Origin: Notolepis coatsorum | Taxonomy: Eukaryota > Chordata > Actinopteri > Aulopiformes > Paralepididae | Reading direction: 5' to 3' | Length of the DNA stretch: 64,000 nucleotides | NCBI GenBank assembly: GCA_963971535.1 | Contig: OZ020589.1 | Span: 56,703,842 to 56,767,841 of the forward strand | In this document: one piece after another, positions 10,774 to 20,555 of the stretch | How the letters are laid out: every line of letters begins with the position of its first letter | Position numbering within the stretch: position 1 is the first letter of the stretch | Made by a program: the position numbers and the translations under genes | The notes under the pieces: model-generated | Database searches by the model: none | What the model was told of the DNA's origin: nothing | What the model saw: the letters and a program-made list of their open reading frames with translations, nothing else

Positions 10774-10790
10774 TAGGAATAATTAGGAAC

Positions 10791-11300
10791 GACCAGCATT
10801 AGGAATAGTCATCTGCACTGCAGCATGTGAGCTCTCGGAATCCCCGGAGAGACTCTCTCATAAGAATGACACATTTTAATACATATAATTACATTGGAAA
10901 AATATACACAATTGAAAACGGACACATGGGAGCTACTGTACACACATACCTGTTAGATTACAATGCAACACAATGCACCAGAATTAGGAATAGTCATCTG
11001 CACTGCAGCACGTGAGCTACAATTGGGAAAAGACGTGATTCCATTAACTACCATGTCACCAGCGCACGTGTGTGCAAATCTCCTTACATGCTAGGCTACT
11101 AGTGCATTTATACAGTTCCCTAACCCAGTCAAACCTCCCACGAATCTACACAGGTACATATTAACAACAGGAGTTACATTACAAACTCGTTTCACAGTTT
11201 AGGAATGTAACATACAACTTCTAACAACTTTTAGACCGAAGTCTATCACTGAACATAAGAATTAGACCCTCACCTCTCGGAATCCCCGGAGAGACTGACT
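10791..11300 (+). repeat. Rearranged direct duplication
   Basis: TTAGGAATAGTCATCTGCAC followed by TGCAGCA.GTGAGCT occurs at 10799-10833 and again at 10984-11018. In the first copy it is joined directly to CTCGGAATCCCCGGAGAGACT; in the second, that block follows only at 11274-11296, after about 250 extra bases. The first copy is therefore a deleted version of the second. It may be LTR or untranslated sequence of the adjacent Gypsy remnant, but no coding or terminal motif proves this. Confidence 0.6.
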
Positions 11301-12290
11301 CACAACCAGGAAGCAGGCAGGATGTGTGTCCTGGAGGACCGGAAAGGAAGGGTGTCGATTTCAAAATAAAAGCCTTAACTCCCAAAAGACCAATAAAACA
11401 AAACGAAAGGAATGAAATCAACTCAAATCAATAAAATAAAACGTTTAGGAGTATTAGTGGAATGTATTAAAGTGTATTTTGTGATGGGGTGTAATTATCT
11501 ATACAAGGCAACAAGGCACTTGTTACACTCAACAATGCCAGCATACGCCCCTTCCGCCGGGATGCTGTTTTCAGTTGACCCCTTTGGCGCCTGTCTCGTC
11601 CGCAGTGCTCCAGGCTCGGGTCAAGTGCCTGCTGCCTGGATTGAGGGATCGGCCTCTTCTGGAGGTCGTCTCCCCGGTGCGCTGCCTGCTCCCGTTGTAG
11701 TATAGCCTCTTCAGTGCTTCGAGTTACAGCCATGCTGACTGCATGAGTATGCCAGGGTCAGTGAGCCAGGCGGCGTGCTAGTGGGGGGAAGGGCCTGCTC
11801 TTGGATGGGCCCTGTCCGAATACGCTGGCGATGTGGGGGGCGGTGTCACTAGTGACCGCCTGGTGAGGTCTTGATGCTGTGACGTCATTGGCCTCTCCGG
11901 GCCCCCTTTTTCCGGGGGGATCCAGTCCCTTCTGGCTCTGGGTCTTCCTTCGCGCTCCGCTGCTACGGCCTTGCCACGGAGTTGAGCTTTGCTCTTGACC
12001 CCGTGATTTTGGGGGCGGTAACAAGGTTTGTTCCTCCCGTTCGTTCCCTGGTGGCATGCGGGTTGTGCCTGTGCGTAGTCGTGGGGTCAAGCCACGGTCT
12101 GCTCACCCTGTGCGTTAAGTTGCTCGAGTTCCTCTTTGCACGGTCGGATCCGTCTCCCTCCCGTCCTCCAATAGGGAGGGTATCCCTCCATTAGGGAGGG
12201 TCGGGGGGCTCGGTCCTCCCCGGTTCTGATGGTTGTGGGGGGCCTCAGTGGGGTACATTTGTCGAGCGTCAGCTCCCGCTCAGCTCCTGT
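11301..12290. other. GC-rich unassigned segment, possibly DIRS 5' region
   Basis: From about 11530 to 12270 the sequence is notably more GC-rich than its surroundings. Arg/Pro-rich minus-strand frames (11467-11733, 11758-12090) have no motif I recognise. Two near-identical short blocks, AATAGGGAGGGTATCCCTCC and TTAGGGAGGGTCGGGGGGCT, lie at 12169-12210. The location beside the DIRS-type inverted repeats suggests degraded DIRS gag or leader sequence on the minus strand. That is inference only. Confidence 0.3.
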
Positions 12291-12612
12291 TGTGCAATAT
12301 GACGCTGAGGGGAAGCTCTACGACATAGAACAGTAGGTTATGAATATAACCGTGTTCTATGAGTATAGTGACGCTCAGCATCAGGACGCCACTGCAGCCC
12401 TTGATCTTACCTTGTGGTGAAAGATTGAGAAGGAGATGTGTGTGGCCACACCCCTGCTTATATAGGTAGCAGATGGGGTGTGGCCAGACGGATGTTGGTA
12501 TGTAAAGGTACAAGTTTTTATTCAGTGCACATGCACTGGAGTGAGATATGTGCAATATGACGCTGAGCGTCACTATACTCATAGAACACGGTTATATTCA
12601 TAACCTACTGAT
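12291..12612. repeat. DIRS-like inverted terminal repeats
   Basis: The block CAGTAGGTTATGAATATAAC + CGTGTTCTATGAGTATAGTGACGCTCAGC (about 12329-12377) is present in reverse complement at 12557-12606. The arms are about 50 bp and nearly identical, around a loop of about 180 bp. The loop holds TATATAGG/CCTATATA and a CACACCCC box also seen near the DIRS gag 5' end at 45060-45110. The tip sequence resembles the 1028-1127 hairpin. This fits a DIRS terminus; assignment to DIRS is by this similarity and by neighbourhood. Confidence 0.5.
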
Positions 12613-13191
12613 AGTAATAGTAGTGTGCATAGTACACACAGTAGCAATCTGATTGCAATCTGCTTGCATAAAAACATATAAAATGCTAAATCACATTTTG
12701 AGGTTGGTGTAAAGTGCCACATGGTGATGGAAGAGGTCTGGTTAGGGGTTAGATTTAGAGGTGGTCTAGGTTTGGTTAGGGGTTCGAGTTAGAGATGGTC
12801 TAAGTCTGGTTATGGCCCCTATTATCCAGACCTAGACCACCTCTGACTCTAACCAGACCTAGACCACCTCTAACTCTAACCCCTAAGTTAGGGTTGGTGA
12901 TGGTCAGTGCTGGGCTGCTGCCTGCTGGCAGCGGTTTATTCTATAACAACAGGATACTGTAAACTAAGTAAACAGAACACACAGTAGTACTAGTAGTAGT
13001 ACACACTGATTGCAATCTGCTTGCATAAAAACATATAAAATCACATTCTGAGGTCAGTGTTAAAGTGCCACATGGAAGAGGTCTGGTTAGTGGTTAGAGT
13101 TAGAAGTGGTCTAGGTCTGGTTAGGGTAACTTAGGGGTAGTTAAGCATTCATTATAATTTATTATTATTATTTAGATAGATGGATGTAAAG
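12613..13191 (+). repeat. Duplicated ~100-bp block beside a minisatellite
   Basis: The block TGATTGCAATCTGCTTGCAT followed by AAAAACATATAAAAT...TAAAGTGCCACATGG occurs at about 12650-12725 and again at 13006-13068, in the same orientation. Each copy is followed by GAAGAGGTCTGGTTAG and minisatellite units. So the larger repeating module is about 355 bp. No coding content. Confidence 0.75.
12739..12895. repeat. 34-36 bp minisatellite in head-to-head orientation
   Basis: Units of the form GGTTAGGGGTTAGAGTTAGA + GGTGGTCTAGGTCT run in the plus direction from 12739. Around 12825-12830 (GGCCCCTATTATCC) they switch to the reverse complement, AGACCTAGACCACCTCTAAC, up to about 12890. The array can therefore fold into a hairpin. 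More units occur at 13080-13130 and 15187-15312. Confidence 0.85.
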
Positions 13192-13501
13192 GGCTAGACC
13201 AGGGGTCCCCAAACTTTTTCCTGTGAGGGCCACATAACTTTTCCCTTCTCTGGTGGGGGCCGGGGTCAGTTTGTAACAGAAAAAGTGTGACGATCACAGG
13301 GGTGCCTAAACGTAAACATTTATTGTTTTCCAGAAAGCCACACATAACCAAATATTAATAACCCTTTCCGGGATCTTCACAGAAAAATAAGGCAGGAAAT
13401 AAATAATAACACTATTAATGAAATAAATAACACTATTTATGAAATAAATATACAGTACCTACAGACCACCTAGCTCTAGCTCTGTACTATTTAAAAGCAC
13501 A

Positions 13502-13760
13502 GTGCAGGACACACTGAAAGGTTATCTCACCTCAGAGATGGCAGTGGACATGTATGACAGGACAAAGGCCATATGTAATGGCCTTGGGATTGAGGAACAT
13601 ACTACCAGCCAAAGGAGGAAGCAGAAAAGGATGGACGAGTATATAGTTGAGTCATCTTGTGGCACAAGCTCAGACCTCAACTCAGGAGATCAGCTGAGAC
13701 AGAGACTGTTCTATCCAGTCCTCGGCAGAATGCTGCAAGAGCTTGAGAGCAGGTTCTCAT
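13502..13760 (+). pseudogene. hAT transposase fragment
   Basis: Frame +: a stretch of about 85 residues with YLTSEMAVDMYDRTKAICNG, a basic run RRKQKRMDEYIVESS and LRQRLFYPVLGRMLQELESR. This resembles the region just upstream of the C-terminal dimerisation domain in ZMYM1/TTF-like hAT proteins. It sits inside the hAT element and reads on into unrelated sequence after about 13900, where a dispersed repeat starts. No complete catalytic triad is present. The link to hAT comes from context plus weak resemblance. Confidence 0.5.
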
Positions 13761-13947
13761 GGAGAACAACTAATGAGAGGCATACAGGCACGCAGCCTCA
13801 GACCAGTTTCTCTCAGTGGAATTGCTGCAACCCCTCACCACACATTACAATATCCAACTACTGCCAGAGGAGATCACAGTTGCAAAGTGTTTCCTGGCCA
13901 GGACAGGCAGAGATGCAGTCCCTACTATCCAAAGTGTCTTTTCCCTC

Positions 13948-14165
13948 CTGCATGATAATAATAATGCATTTTATTTATAAGGCGCCTTTCAGGACACACA
14001 AAAAAAGTCCACAAATCAGTTAATGAAAAAATTATAGGATCAAATGAAAACTACTACTTACTAAAAATGGATGTTTAAAAGTACTAAAAACCAACAAAAA
14101 ATATCAAACACTAACAAACATTCAGCACAGACAATGGGGATTCTGCCATCGTAACACTTTCTTCG
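13948..14165 (+). repeat. Dispersed repeat, copy 1 (shared with 42465-42660)
   Basis: TGTTTAAAAGTACTAAAAAC, then CAACAAA.AAATA.CAAACACTA.CAAACATTCAGCACAGACAATG, is nearly identical at 42569-42633. The left side starts with TAATAATGCATTTTATTTAT followed by AAGGCGCCTTTCAGGACAC, a tail motif I associate with fish LINE/SINE 3' ends. Family unknown; no coding capacity. Confidence 0.7.
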
Positions 14166-15186
14166 CCAGGCTTATGTACATCATTATACCATCCTCTGCC
14201 AGCTCTATTTGTCTATGGAGAAGTTCCCTTTCTTTGCAGGGCTATAACTTTTTAAATTGTATTGCTAAATTGACATTACTATGGCCCATTCAACATCAAG
14301 TATCTATTGTTCAGGGTGTAGCAACGTTATACTTTTTCATTCACATATTCATAATAAAATACGGTCTAAAGTATAAGTATGTTTTTATCGTTTTCTGCAG
14401 CTTTCTGCAGAACGTGATTTATAGCCCTAAATGCATTATATTGATGATTGTATACAGTTTGATAGCGATCGGCGCGAAATAAAACATTTCGAATGGACGT
14501 GCTTCTAGAAGTTACTACTTATCATCTGATGTTGACCGGATGGGGGGGGGGTCGTTTATAATTCCGTGGCCAACGTTAGATGATTCATCTAGTGTGGGTG
14601 ATATGATCATTAGAGCAGTTTGTATTGAACACGTTAAAAAAAAACGCTGAAACTCACCGTAGCTTCCTCGTAGCATTGGGCGATGAGCGTGGAGCAAAAA
14701 TATTCCTATTATGGGATGTTGAAATATGCGATCCATCTCCAGGTTGTATAATAGTATATACGTCCAAATCATGTTGTTTATCGAGTTATTGGTAACAGAT
14801 TGCTATCCATTGTGTCTAGCTCGAGTCCCGGGACTATTAGCGAGTGATCGGACCGAATTGGAATGAGCACCAGCTTCCGTTTCCGGTTTCCGGTTTGGGC
14901 GATCCGCCAATCGGCCACCAGATGGCGCTCTTGAACCGTTGGAGAGTTGAGAGGGGATCAACAGTAGATCTCAAGTCTCCGGGGGAGAAATATGATTGCG
15001 ATCACAGATTTTTGGCAGAATTAGCATGGCGGGGAATGACGAGTTTAGGCGTCCTTGGCAGAGAAAGTGTTAATCTTATTATTTTTTTATTTATTTTAAG
15101 CTGTGGGGCTCTAGGGGGCCGGGCCAAATGTGGAGGCTGGCCGAATCCGGCCCGCGGGCCGTAGTATGGGGACCACTGGGCTAGAC

Positions 15187-15312
15187 CAACTCTTAACCCC
15201 TATCCGGACCTAGTCCACCTCTAAGTCACAACCCTAACTTAGGGGTTAGAGTTAGAGGTGGTCTAGGTCTGGTTAGGGGTTAGAGTTAGAGGTGGTCTAG
15301 GTCTGGTTATAC
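15187..15312 (+). repeat. Minisatellite continuation after the hAT insertion
   Basis: Reverse-oriented units (GGACCTAGTCCACCTCTAAG) at about 15207-15226 are followed by plus units from 15240: two full copies of GGTTAGGGGTTAGAGTTAGA + GGTGGTCTAGGTCT. Same unit as 12739-12895. The two arrays were separated by the hAT insertion. Confidence 0.85.
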
Positions 15313-16204
15313 TGATCCGATACCAGTGCATACATTTAAAAAAAAATAATAAAAAATTATATTATATAAATTATAAAACTTTATTTTTTCTTTTCTTTTT
15401 TACAGCTACTGTTTTATACTGTTTGTTAGTAATAACTAGAAAGTAATGGTATTTATTCAACAACAGGTGATTGTATAGATTAGTATTAGTATCATTAATT
15501 GACAACTATGCTCAATGAGTTCACCCACGGAAAGGTTGTTGGCACATTGGTTCCGCACGGATGTTATACGTTGTTGCACTTGCTACCAGAAGGCTCCGTT
15601 TAGGTTAGCTAATAGTAACGCCTGTGTTGTGATTTTTAATGCAAAATAAATATTCAACATTTTCTTTTGAGACTCTGCCTCAGACTCTTATCATTTGGCA
15701 CTAAAAGCTAAACATTGATACCGGTATGGCTGTCCACATTATGTCATTAATTGCATGCATGTGTGGGAGAGGTCGATCAGTTAGCCACGTTAGCGTGAGC
15801 TAGGTTAGCCACTAGTTAACGTGAGCTAGATGGAAAGACAAACAATGTAACGTTACTGGTGAAAAAGTGATTTACCTTGGAATACTCCTTTGCCAACTTG
15901 CTGTACTTTGCTTGCAGGTCTGCAGCTGGATTATGAATAGTCCCAATTTTAGCCAAGGTAACGTTAAGATAAAACTAGCTTTTGAGATAGCTCTTCAGAG
16001 CTCCCCGTCAGCCTGTCACACTGCTCTGTCGGGACGATGGCATTTAAGAAAAGTTATAATTTTGTCTCGTCTTGTTTTAGTCAACAATATCAACATACAT
16101 GAAGAGAAATTTCGTCCTGGTTTTTGTAAATTAAATGTTTGTGTCCTCAGTTGTGGTCAACGATATTTAATTAACTATTTAGTCACGTTAGCGTCACATG
16201 GTCT
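15313..16204. other. Unassigned AT-rich segment
   Basis: Poly-A/T-rich from 15340 to 15410, then unique-looking sequence. A small repeat (GTTAGC.TGAGCTAG) occurs twice at 15787-15830. One open frame at 15867-16211 (114 residues) has no recognisable domain. Confidence 0.4.
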
Positions 16205-16303
16205 TCAATAATGTGACGTCACGTCTCGTTGTCGTCATGACAAAAACCTTTGTTGACGAACATCTTTCGTCATAATTTTCGTTGACAAAATTAACACTGA
16301 TCC
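16205..16303 (-). mobile_element. DNA-transposon terminus (CAGTGTTAATTTTGTCAACG type)
   Basis: Read on the minus strand from 16300, the sequence starts CAGTGTTAATTTTGTCAACG and continues AAAATTATGACGAAAGATG. This is an end motif I know from abundant vertebrate DNA transposons. The opposite end and any target duplication were not found, so length and superfamily stay open. Confidence 0.45.
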
Positions 16304-17419
16304 AACGTTATAGTCGGAAACGCATAATTGAAAGCTGCTCCAAGCCTCCCCAGTGAATCTGGTAACAGACACTGCTTGCCAGAGATGGGGAAACCCTGGA
16401 CCGGAGTTTTTTTCGGATGCACTTTTTCACTCAATCCAATCCAATGATGTGCATTACCATCCGGGAGACAATAGGGGGCGGTATTTTCCCTTTTCGAGCT
16501 CAGCCATTCCCAATGATAACGTCATGCTGGACGGATGAAAAATGTATGCATATCGCTAATAAAAGAAATAACCATTAAATAACGAGAAATCTCATTATTG
16601 GCAACCAACGCATGGCAAGAAATAACGAGAAATGTCGTTGTTGGCAACCAATGTGTTAACAAGCGGGCAGAAAAGTGGCAATTTTTGAACTTGAACTTGA
16701 GGACTGCATACTTTTTTTGCAAACCAAAACAACATACTTTATACTTATAGCACATGCATGAGCCTGGTCTCGTTTGAAAGATGACATTCTGAAGTTCTTG
16801 ATTCCAGAAAAATTTCATGTTTAGTGCTAACGTAATAGAGTGACATAGGTCTGAACTTGAGTTGTAAAAAAACGTGTTACTCAAGTTTTTCTGTAGTAGT
16901 TAGTAGTCCAGAGGTAGTATTTCCCCAGAAGGTGGTATGGCTTCCAAATTTCATAAAGATCCATTCAGAAATGAGTGATTGGGAGTGATTTTGGTCAACT
17001 GTGTACATAGACTTCAATGTTTTGCTCTTCCTGTTTTCGTGTTTCTTCGTGTTTTTTATTTAGATCCCCATGTGGGGTATCATTGGAAAGTCACACTCAT
17101 TGGTTACAATGATCCACAATCATTTTCGAGATCGGATCTAGATTGACGGAACTACTGCAGCCTGAGTCGGGAGTGGTATTTTGCGCAATACCGTGTACTT
17201 TGCACAAGCCTCAAATACCGGCATGTAACTCGAGAACCGCTGAACGGATTTTTATCGACAGGCAACAAATAAGCCTTCAATTCGATATATATATATATAT
17301 TGTATTACAAAATATGCACACCCGAGCCACTAGGGGTCGCCAAAGTGCCGGTTGCAAAGAATCCGAAAAACTTCCCATATGAGGGACGTTGCAGCTTGGT
17401 TGGGAATCCTGTATCCTGT
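16304..17419. other. Unassigned segment with small duplications
   Basis: An approximately 50-bp block, AATAACGAGAAAT.TC.TT.TTGGCAACCAA, is duplicated in tandem at 16569-16603 and 16620-16654. A (TA)n run is at 17286-17301. The remainder (17050-17280) has no coding or repeat signal I can assign, and no open frame with a domain. Confidence 0.4.
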
Positions 17420-17523
17420 GTACCACTCAATTTAAGCAGTCTGTCCATGATAAATTGTTGTTTTGGCTAGAGAAAGGGGAAATCACAAAGAACACATTTT
17501 AATTCCTGAAGAACGACTACCCT

Positions 17524-18570
17524 GTGACACCGGTCATTTACACGCTTCCCAAAATCCACAAATCCCAAACAACCCCCCTTCCTGGGAGACCCATTGTCAG
17601 TGGTATCGGATCTCTGACCACCAACATCATTAACAAACTAAAGGCCACTGTACTACCAGACAGAGCTACGTTTGTCACTTTAGATGTGGCTAGTCTGTAC
17701 ACCAACACCCCACATGATGGTGGGATTGAAGCGGCATGCACCTTTCTGAGCCTCAGACCCGAGACTGATAAACCCAGTACAACCTGCATATGTGACCTAA
17801 TGGAAACTGTACTGACCAACAATTACTTTAAGTTCAAATCAGATCACTACTGTATCTCCAAACCAAGGGGAGTACTATGGCCCCCAACTATGCTAATCTG
17901 TAGGCATACATGGGTCAGTTTGAAAATCAGCATGTATTAGACCCTGTTGCTAACCCTTTTTTCTCAGACATATTGATATATCAACGCTACATTGATGATA
18001 TATTCATTATTTGGACAGGGAGTGAAGAGTCACTGGAGGCATTTCACAGGTATCTCAACGCCGCTAACTCTAATTTGAGCTTCACTCTGGAGGCCAGCCC
18101 CAGCAGCATCAGTTTCTTAGATGTGTTGTTCATCAAGGAGGGGAACACTATCCATACAGCTTTGTTTCGCAAGCCTACTGACAGAAACACCTTGCTATGG
18201 GGTGACAGTTTCCATCCCACCCACCTCATTAAGAGCCTCCCGGTCAGCCAGTTTCACCGAGCCAGGATAATCTGCAGCCTTGATAGTCTGTATCAGAGAC
18301 AGTCCACGGACCTGAGCATGAGATTCCATGAGAGAGGGTATCCTACAGAATGGACAGACAATGCTGCTAACCGTTTTGACGTGGCCACACAGGACGAATG
18401 CCTGCAACCCAGTATTAGACCCACTAAGGACCAGTCCCTTCTGTGCTGCACTACATATTCTCCTGTAGGCTTTGAATTCAAAAAGACCCTACATAAACAC
18501 TGGCACATCATCAACTCTGATCCCAAACGCCAATCTATCTTCAAGGAACCTCCCACAGTAGTCTACAAAC
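17524..18570 (+). pseudogene. Penelope-like reverse transcriptase
   Basis: The first frame (17524-17900) carries YTLPKIHKSQTTPLPGRPIV and FVTLDVASLYTNTPHDGG, the RT fingers and block A. A shift near 17890 leads into the second frame with DILIYQRYIDDIFIIWTGSE (catalytic YIDD), ISFLDVLFIKEGNTIHTALF and RKPTDRN, the thumb. Between SLTTNIINK and LPDRATFVTLD the sequence is shorter than in complete Penelope RTs, so a small deletion is likely. The reading frame then runs to the poly-C tract, after which it no longer matches. Confidence 0.85.

Positions 18571-18600
<30 letters not shown>
18571..18600 (+). repeat. Poly-C tract within the Penelope coding region
   Basis: About 30 consecutive C. It lies between the RT thumb and the Cys-rich linker, and the frame of the GIY-YIG part differs from that of the RT. 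Length may be unreliable in the assembly. Confidence 0.9.
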
Positions 18601-18602
<2 letters not shown>

Positions 18603-18915
18603 CCTGAGAAACCAACTAGTGAGATCCTACAGCCCACAGCCCCACATTCCTGGATAACACCCCGGATGGGTACTACAAGTGTGGCAACTGTGCACAATGT
18701 GGTTACACTATCAAGAGCAAGACCTACACACATCCACAGAATGGTAAAACCCTCAGAGTTCGCGGCTTCATCACCTGCAGCTCCACTCATGTCATCTACC
18801 TCAGAAAATATCTGTGTGGCCTGAGCTATGTAGGCAAAACCAACCGGCAACTCAAAACATGCATCAGCAAACACAGCAGCAACATCAGTTGTGGTGATGA
18901 ACATACACTAAGGTA
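18601..18915 (+). pseudogene. Penelope GIY-YIG endonuclease segment
   Basis: In a frame different from the RT, the sequence reads GYYKCGNCAQCGYTIKSK (Cys-rich linker), then GFITCSSTHVIYLRKYLCGL and SYVGKTNRQLKTCISKH. The paired VIYL and YVGKT segments are the GIY-YIG-equivalent strands, and the following R and H fit the conserved catalytic positions. The nuclease would cut target DNA for Penelope insertion. The C-terminal end of the domain is lost at about 18915-18985, where another element begins. Confidence 0.75.
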
Positions 18916-19131
18916 CACAGGCATTGAAAAGGTAGAGACCAGCCAGACGAGGAGACCATGGCAAACTACCACATACATCCTAGAAGTCTGCACAGGCCTG
19001 ATATTTCGGCTCCAGCCCTCGGCATTCAGGCCCGGCCCTACCCCTAGCCCGACAATTAAGCAATTACTAAGCCCTAGCCCGACTAAAAGCCAGAGGCCAA
19101 TATTACATTGTGATGACAGATGCATGTCTCG

Positions 19132-19132
<1 letters not shown>

Positions 19133-19217
<85 letters not shown>
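19133..19217 (+). repeat. (CA)n microsatellite
   Basis: About 42 uninterrupted CA units. It produces long repetitive open frames on both strands, which are not genes. A second (CA)n run is at 19360-19404, and a G-rich tract (19267-19290) lies between them. Confidence 0.98.
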
Positions 19218-19219
<2 letters not shown>

Positions 19220-19358
19220 CTTAGCTGTCCATCGTGTTCGATGATGACGCTTGCTCCAGGGATGGGGAGAGGGGGGGGTGGGGGGGGGGAGTTAGCGACG
19301 CTGCCGCTGGTGGCACTTCTCGTGGGCGTTGAGTCCGATCCTTGAGCCGCACACCCGT

Positions 19359-19359
<1 letters not shown>

Positions 19360-19404
<45 letters not shown>
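19360..19404 (+). repeat. (CA)n microsatellite
   Basis: About 22 CA units, followed by CTCTCTCACACACA. The motif CGCACACCCGTCCACAC precedes it. Confidence 0.98.
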
Positions 19405-19407
<3 letters not shown>

Positions 19408-19657
19408 CTCACACACATAACTGCTCGTCTGCCATTTCAGCACCAGGGAGGCCTCGCTGCCGCGCCTCGCTGCCTATACCTCTCTCAGCAACAATTAAAT
19501 CCCCCCACACTGCCGACAGACTAAAACATGAATGTCATCATGACACAAAAGCATACCGAAAAACACTCATAAACCAGCAGCCAATTAATTTGATTAAATC
19601 AGGACTCACCACTGTCGCTGTTGATGAACGTCACGTCAGCAACAAAAACCTCTTGCC

Positions 19658-20205
19658 TTGAACAACGTTAACAAAACTCTGAGATCTGAGATTTATTACA
19701 AACTGTGGATCTCGTACTCACCATTGTGTATTATATTCAAAAGTGAACTGGACTTCCTTATATGCACGTCATTGGTATGTTTTGATTTACAAGGCCATTC
19801 TTGGTTTGGTTCCGATTTATTTATCATCTCTTTAAAGTTGAATGGTGGAAATTACAATCTCCGTTCGAAAGATTTTATGCACTTTGCTGTTCCCAATGTC
19901 CGAACAGAAATGGGAAAGAAAGCTTTTAGGTTTTCCGCACCTACTACATGGAACGATCTCCAGTCCGATCTGAAGATCCAAAGCTTGGTAACACTAAATG
20001 TATTTAAGGCTATGGTGAAGCCTATTGTAACCACGTTTTCTGTTTGCAGATGTTTTGTTTGACCATTTTGTAATGTTGCTTTTGTCTGTAGTGTCTATGT
20101 GTGTATGTTGAAACTTTGTGTTGCTGCTGTTTCTTGGCCAGGTATCCCTTGTAAAAGAGATCCTGGATCTCAATTGGGACAAACCTGGTTAAATAAAGTA
20201 AAAAA
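19658..20205 (+). pseudogene. 3' end of a LINE RT with its 3' UTR
   Basis: Frame + reads YNLRSKDFMHFAVPNVRTEM, GKKAFRFSAPTTWNDLQSDL and VTLNVFKAMVK, the conserved C-terminal tail of jockey-superfamily RTs (the ..AFSVAAPTLWN.LP.. type). The sequence that follows, ATCCTGGATCTCAATTGGGA and CCTGGTTAAATAAAG then poly-A, is a typical LINE 3' terminus. The copy is strongly 5'-truncated. Rex1/L2 relatives are candidates, but I cannot fix the clade. Confidence 0.7.
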
Positions 20206-20555
20206 AAACATAAAAAATTGGGAATTTTTCAAAAGCTGTCCCTTTACTATTTTATCTGTTAGCTTATCCATCTTGACTCAGACACGAGTCACTCTCGAGG
20301 CTCTCACTCTCTGATCTGATGACAGTACGTTACGTTACGGCGCAAAAAAGAAAGTGAAAGCAGCGTGCGCGCAATAAAAAAAAAAAAGAGGGAGCTGCCC
20401 GGCCTGGCAGAGCCCGAATTATTTATTTAAAAACAAAGCCCTACGTTACCTATAAAAGCTGAAAATAAAATATTTAAAAAAACAAAACAAAAAACAAAGC
20501 CCTACCCAGCCCGAACCCGTCGGGTCGGGCTCAGGCAGGGATGCAGTTCACTAAT

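Larger units (their letters stand above)
7630..10790 (-). mobile_element. Gypsy LTR-retrotransposon pol remnant
   Basis: A minus-strand Ty3/Gypsy pol: RT, RNase H and integrase in that order. No gag, protease or clear flanking LTR is present. The downstream side fades near 7630, in the integrase C-terminal tail (VEQGHQADQYNKKMKG); the upstream side stops at about 10790. Lesions: a frameshift near 10230, one in-frame stop at 9665-9667, a small in-frame deletion in RNase H and a frameshift near 7860. The conserved catalytic residues are otherwise present. Confidence 0.9.
13200..15178. mobile_element. hAT-family DNA transposon with 8-bp target duplication
   Basis: 1979 bp bounded by CAGGGGTCCCCAAACT at the left and, in reverse complement, CAGTGGTCCCCATACT at the right. 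The flanking 8 bp GGCTAGAC (13192-13199 and 15179-15186) are identical, as hAT insertion makes. The interior has a hAT-type coding fragment and a foreign dispersed repeat; no full transposase remains, so the copy is non-autonomous. It landed in the minisatellite-bearing module, whose units continue at 15187. The TIRs match only imperfectly further in. Confidence 0.9.
17420..18915 (+). mobile_element. Penelope-like element (RT plus GIY-YIG), degenerate
   Basis: The coding order RT then Cys-rich linker then GIY-YIG is diagnostic of Penelope-like elements of the Neptune/Poseidon sort known from fishes. The 5' side starts near 17420 with a degraded N-terminal part. The frame shifts near 17890-17910 and at the C run 18571-18600. 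The 3' part continues, after an inserted element, at 20556-20918. One copy only; no second pseudo-LTR recognised. Confidence 0.85.
18985..20541. mobile_element. Probable DNA transposon inserted in the Penelope element
   Basis: The left side has CAGGCCTGATATTTCGGCTC and CCGGCCCTACCC. The right side, reverse complemented, reads CTGCCTGAGCCCGACCCGAC then GGGTTCGGGCTGGGTAGGGC. The same AGCCCGAC/GGGCTNGGG vocabulary at both ends suggests terminal inverted repeats. The interior is a collection of (CA)n tracts and a LINE 3' end. No clean 8-bp target duplication could be aligned, so the boundaries are approximate. Confidence 0.4.

Noticed and set aside
12739-15312. TTAGGGGTTAG repeats as an interstitial telomere
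   Set aside because: The repeating unit is 34-36 bp with only scattered TTAGGG-like words, so it is a minisatellite rather than telomeric repeats.
15867-16211. 114-residue plus-strand open frame
   Set aside because: No domain, no codon-like pattern, and surrounded by degraded repeats.
18826-19443. Long open frames through (CA)n, such as poly-Cys/Val and His/Thr stretches on both strands
   Set aside because: They are translations of a dinucleotide repeat and carry no domain.
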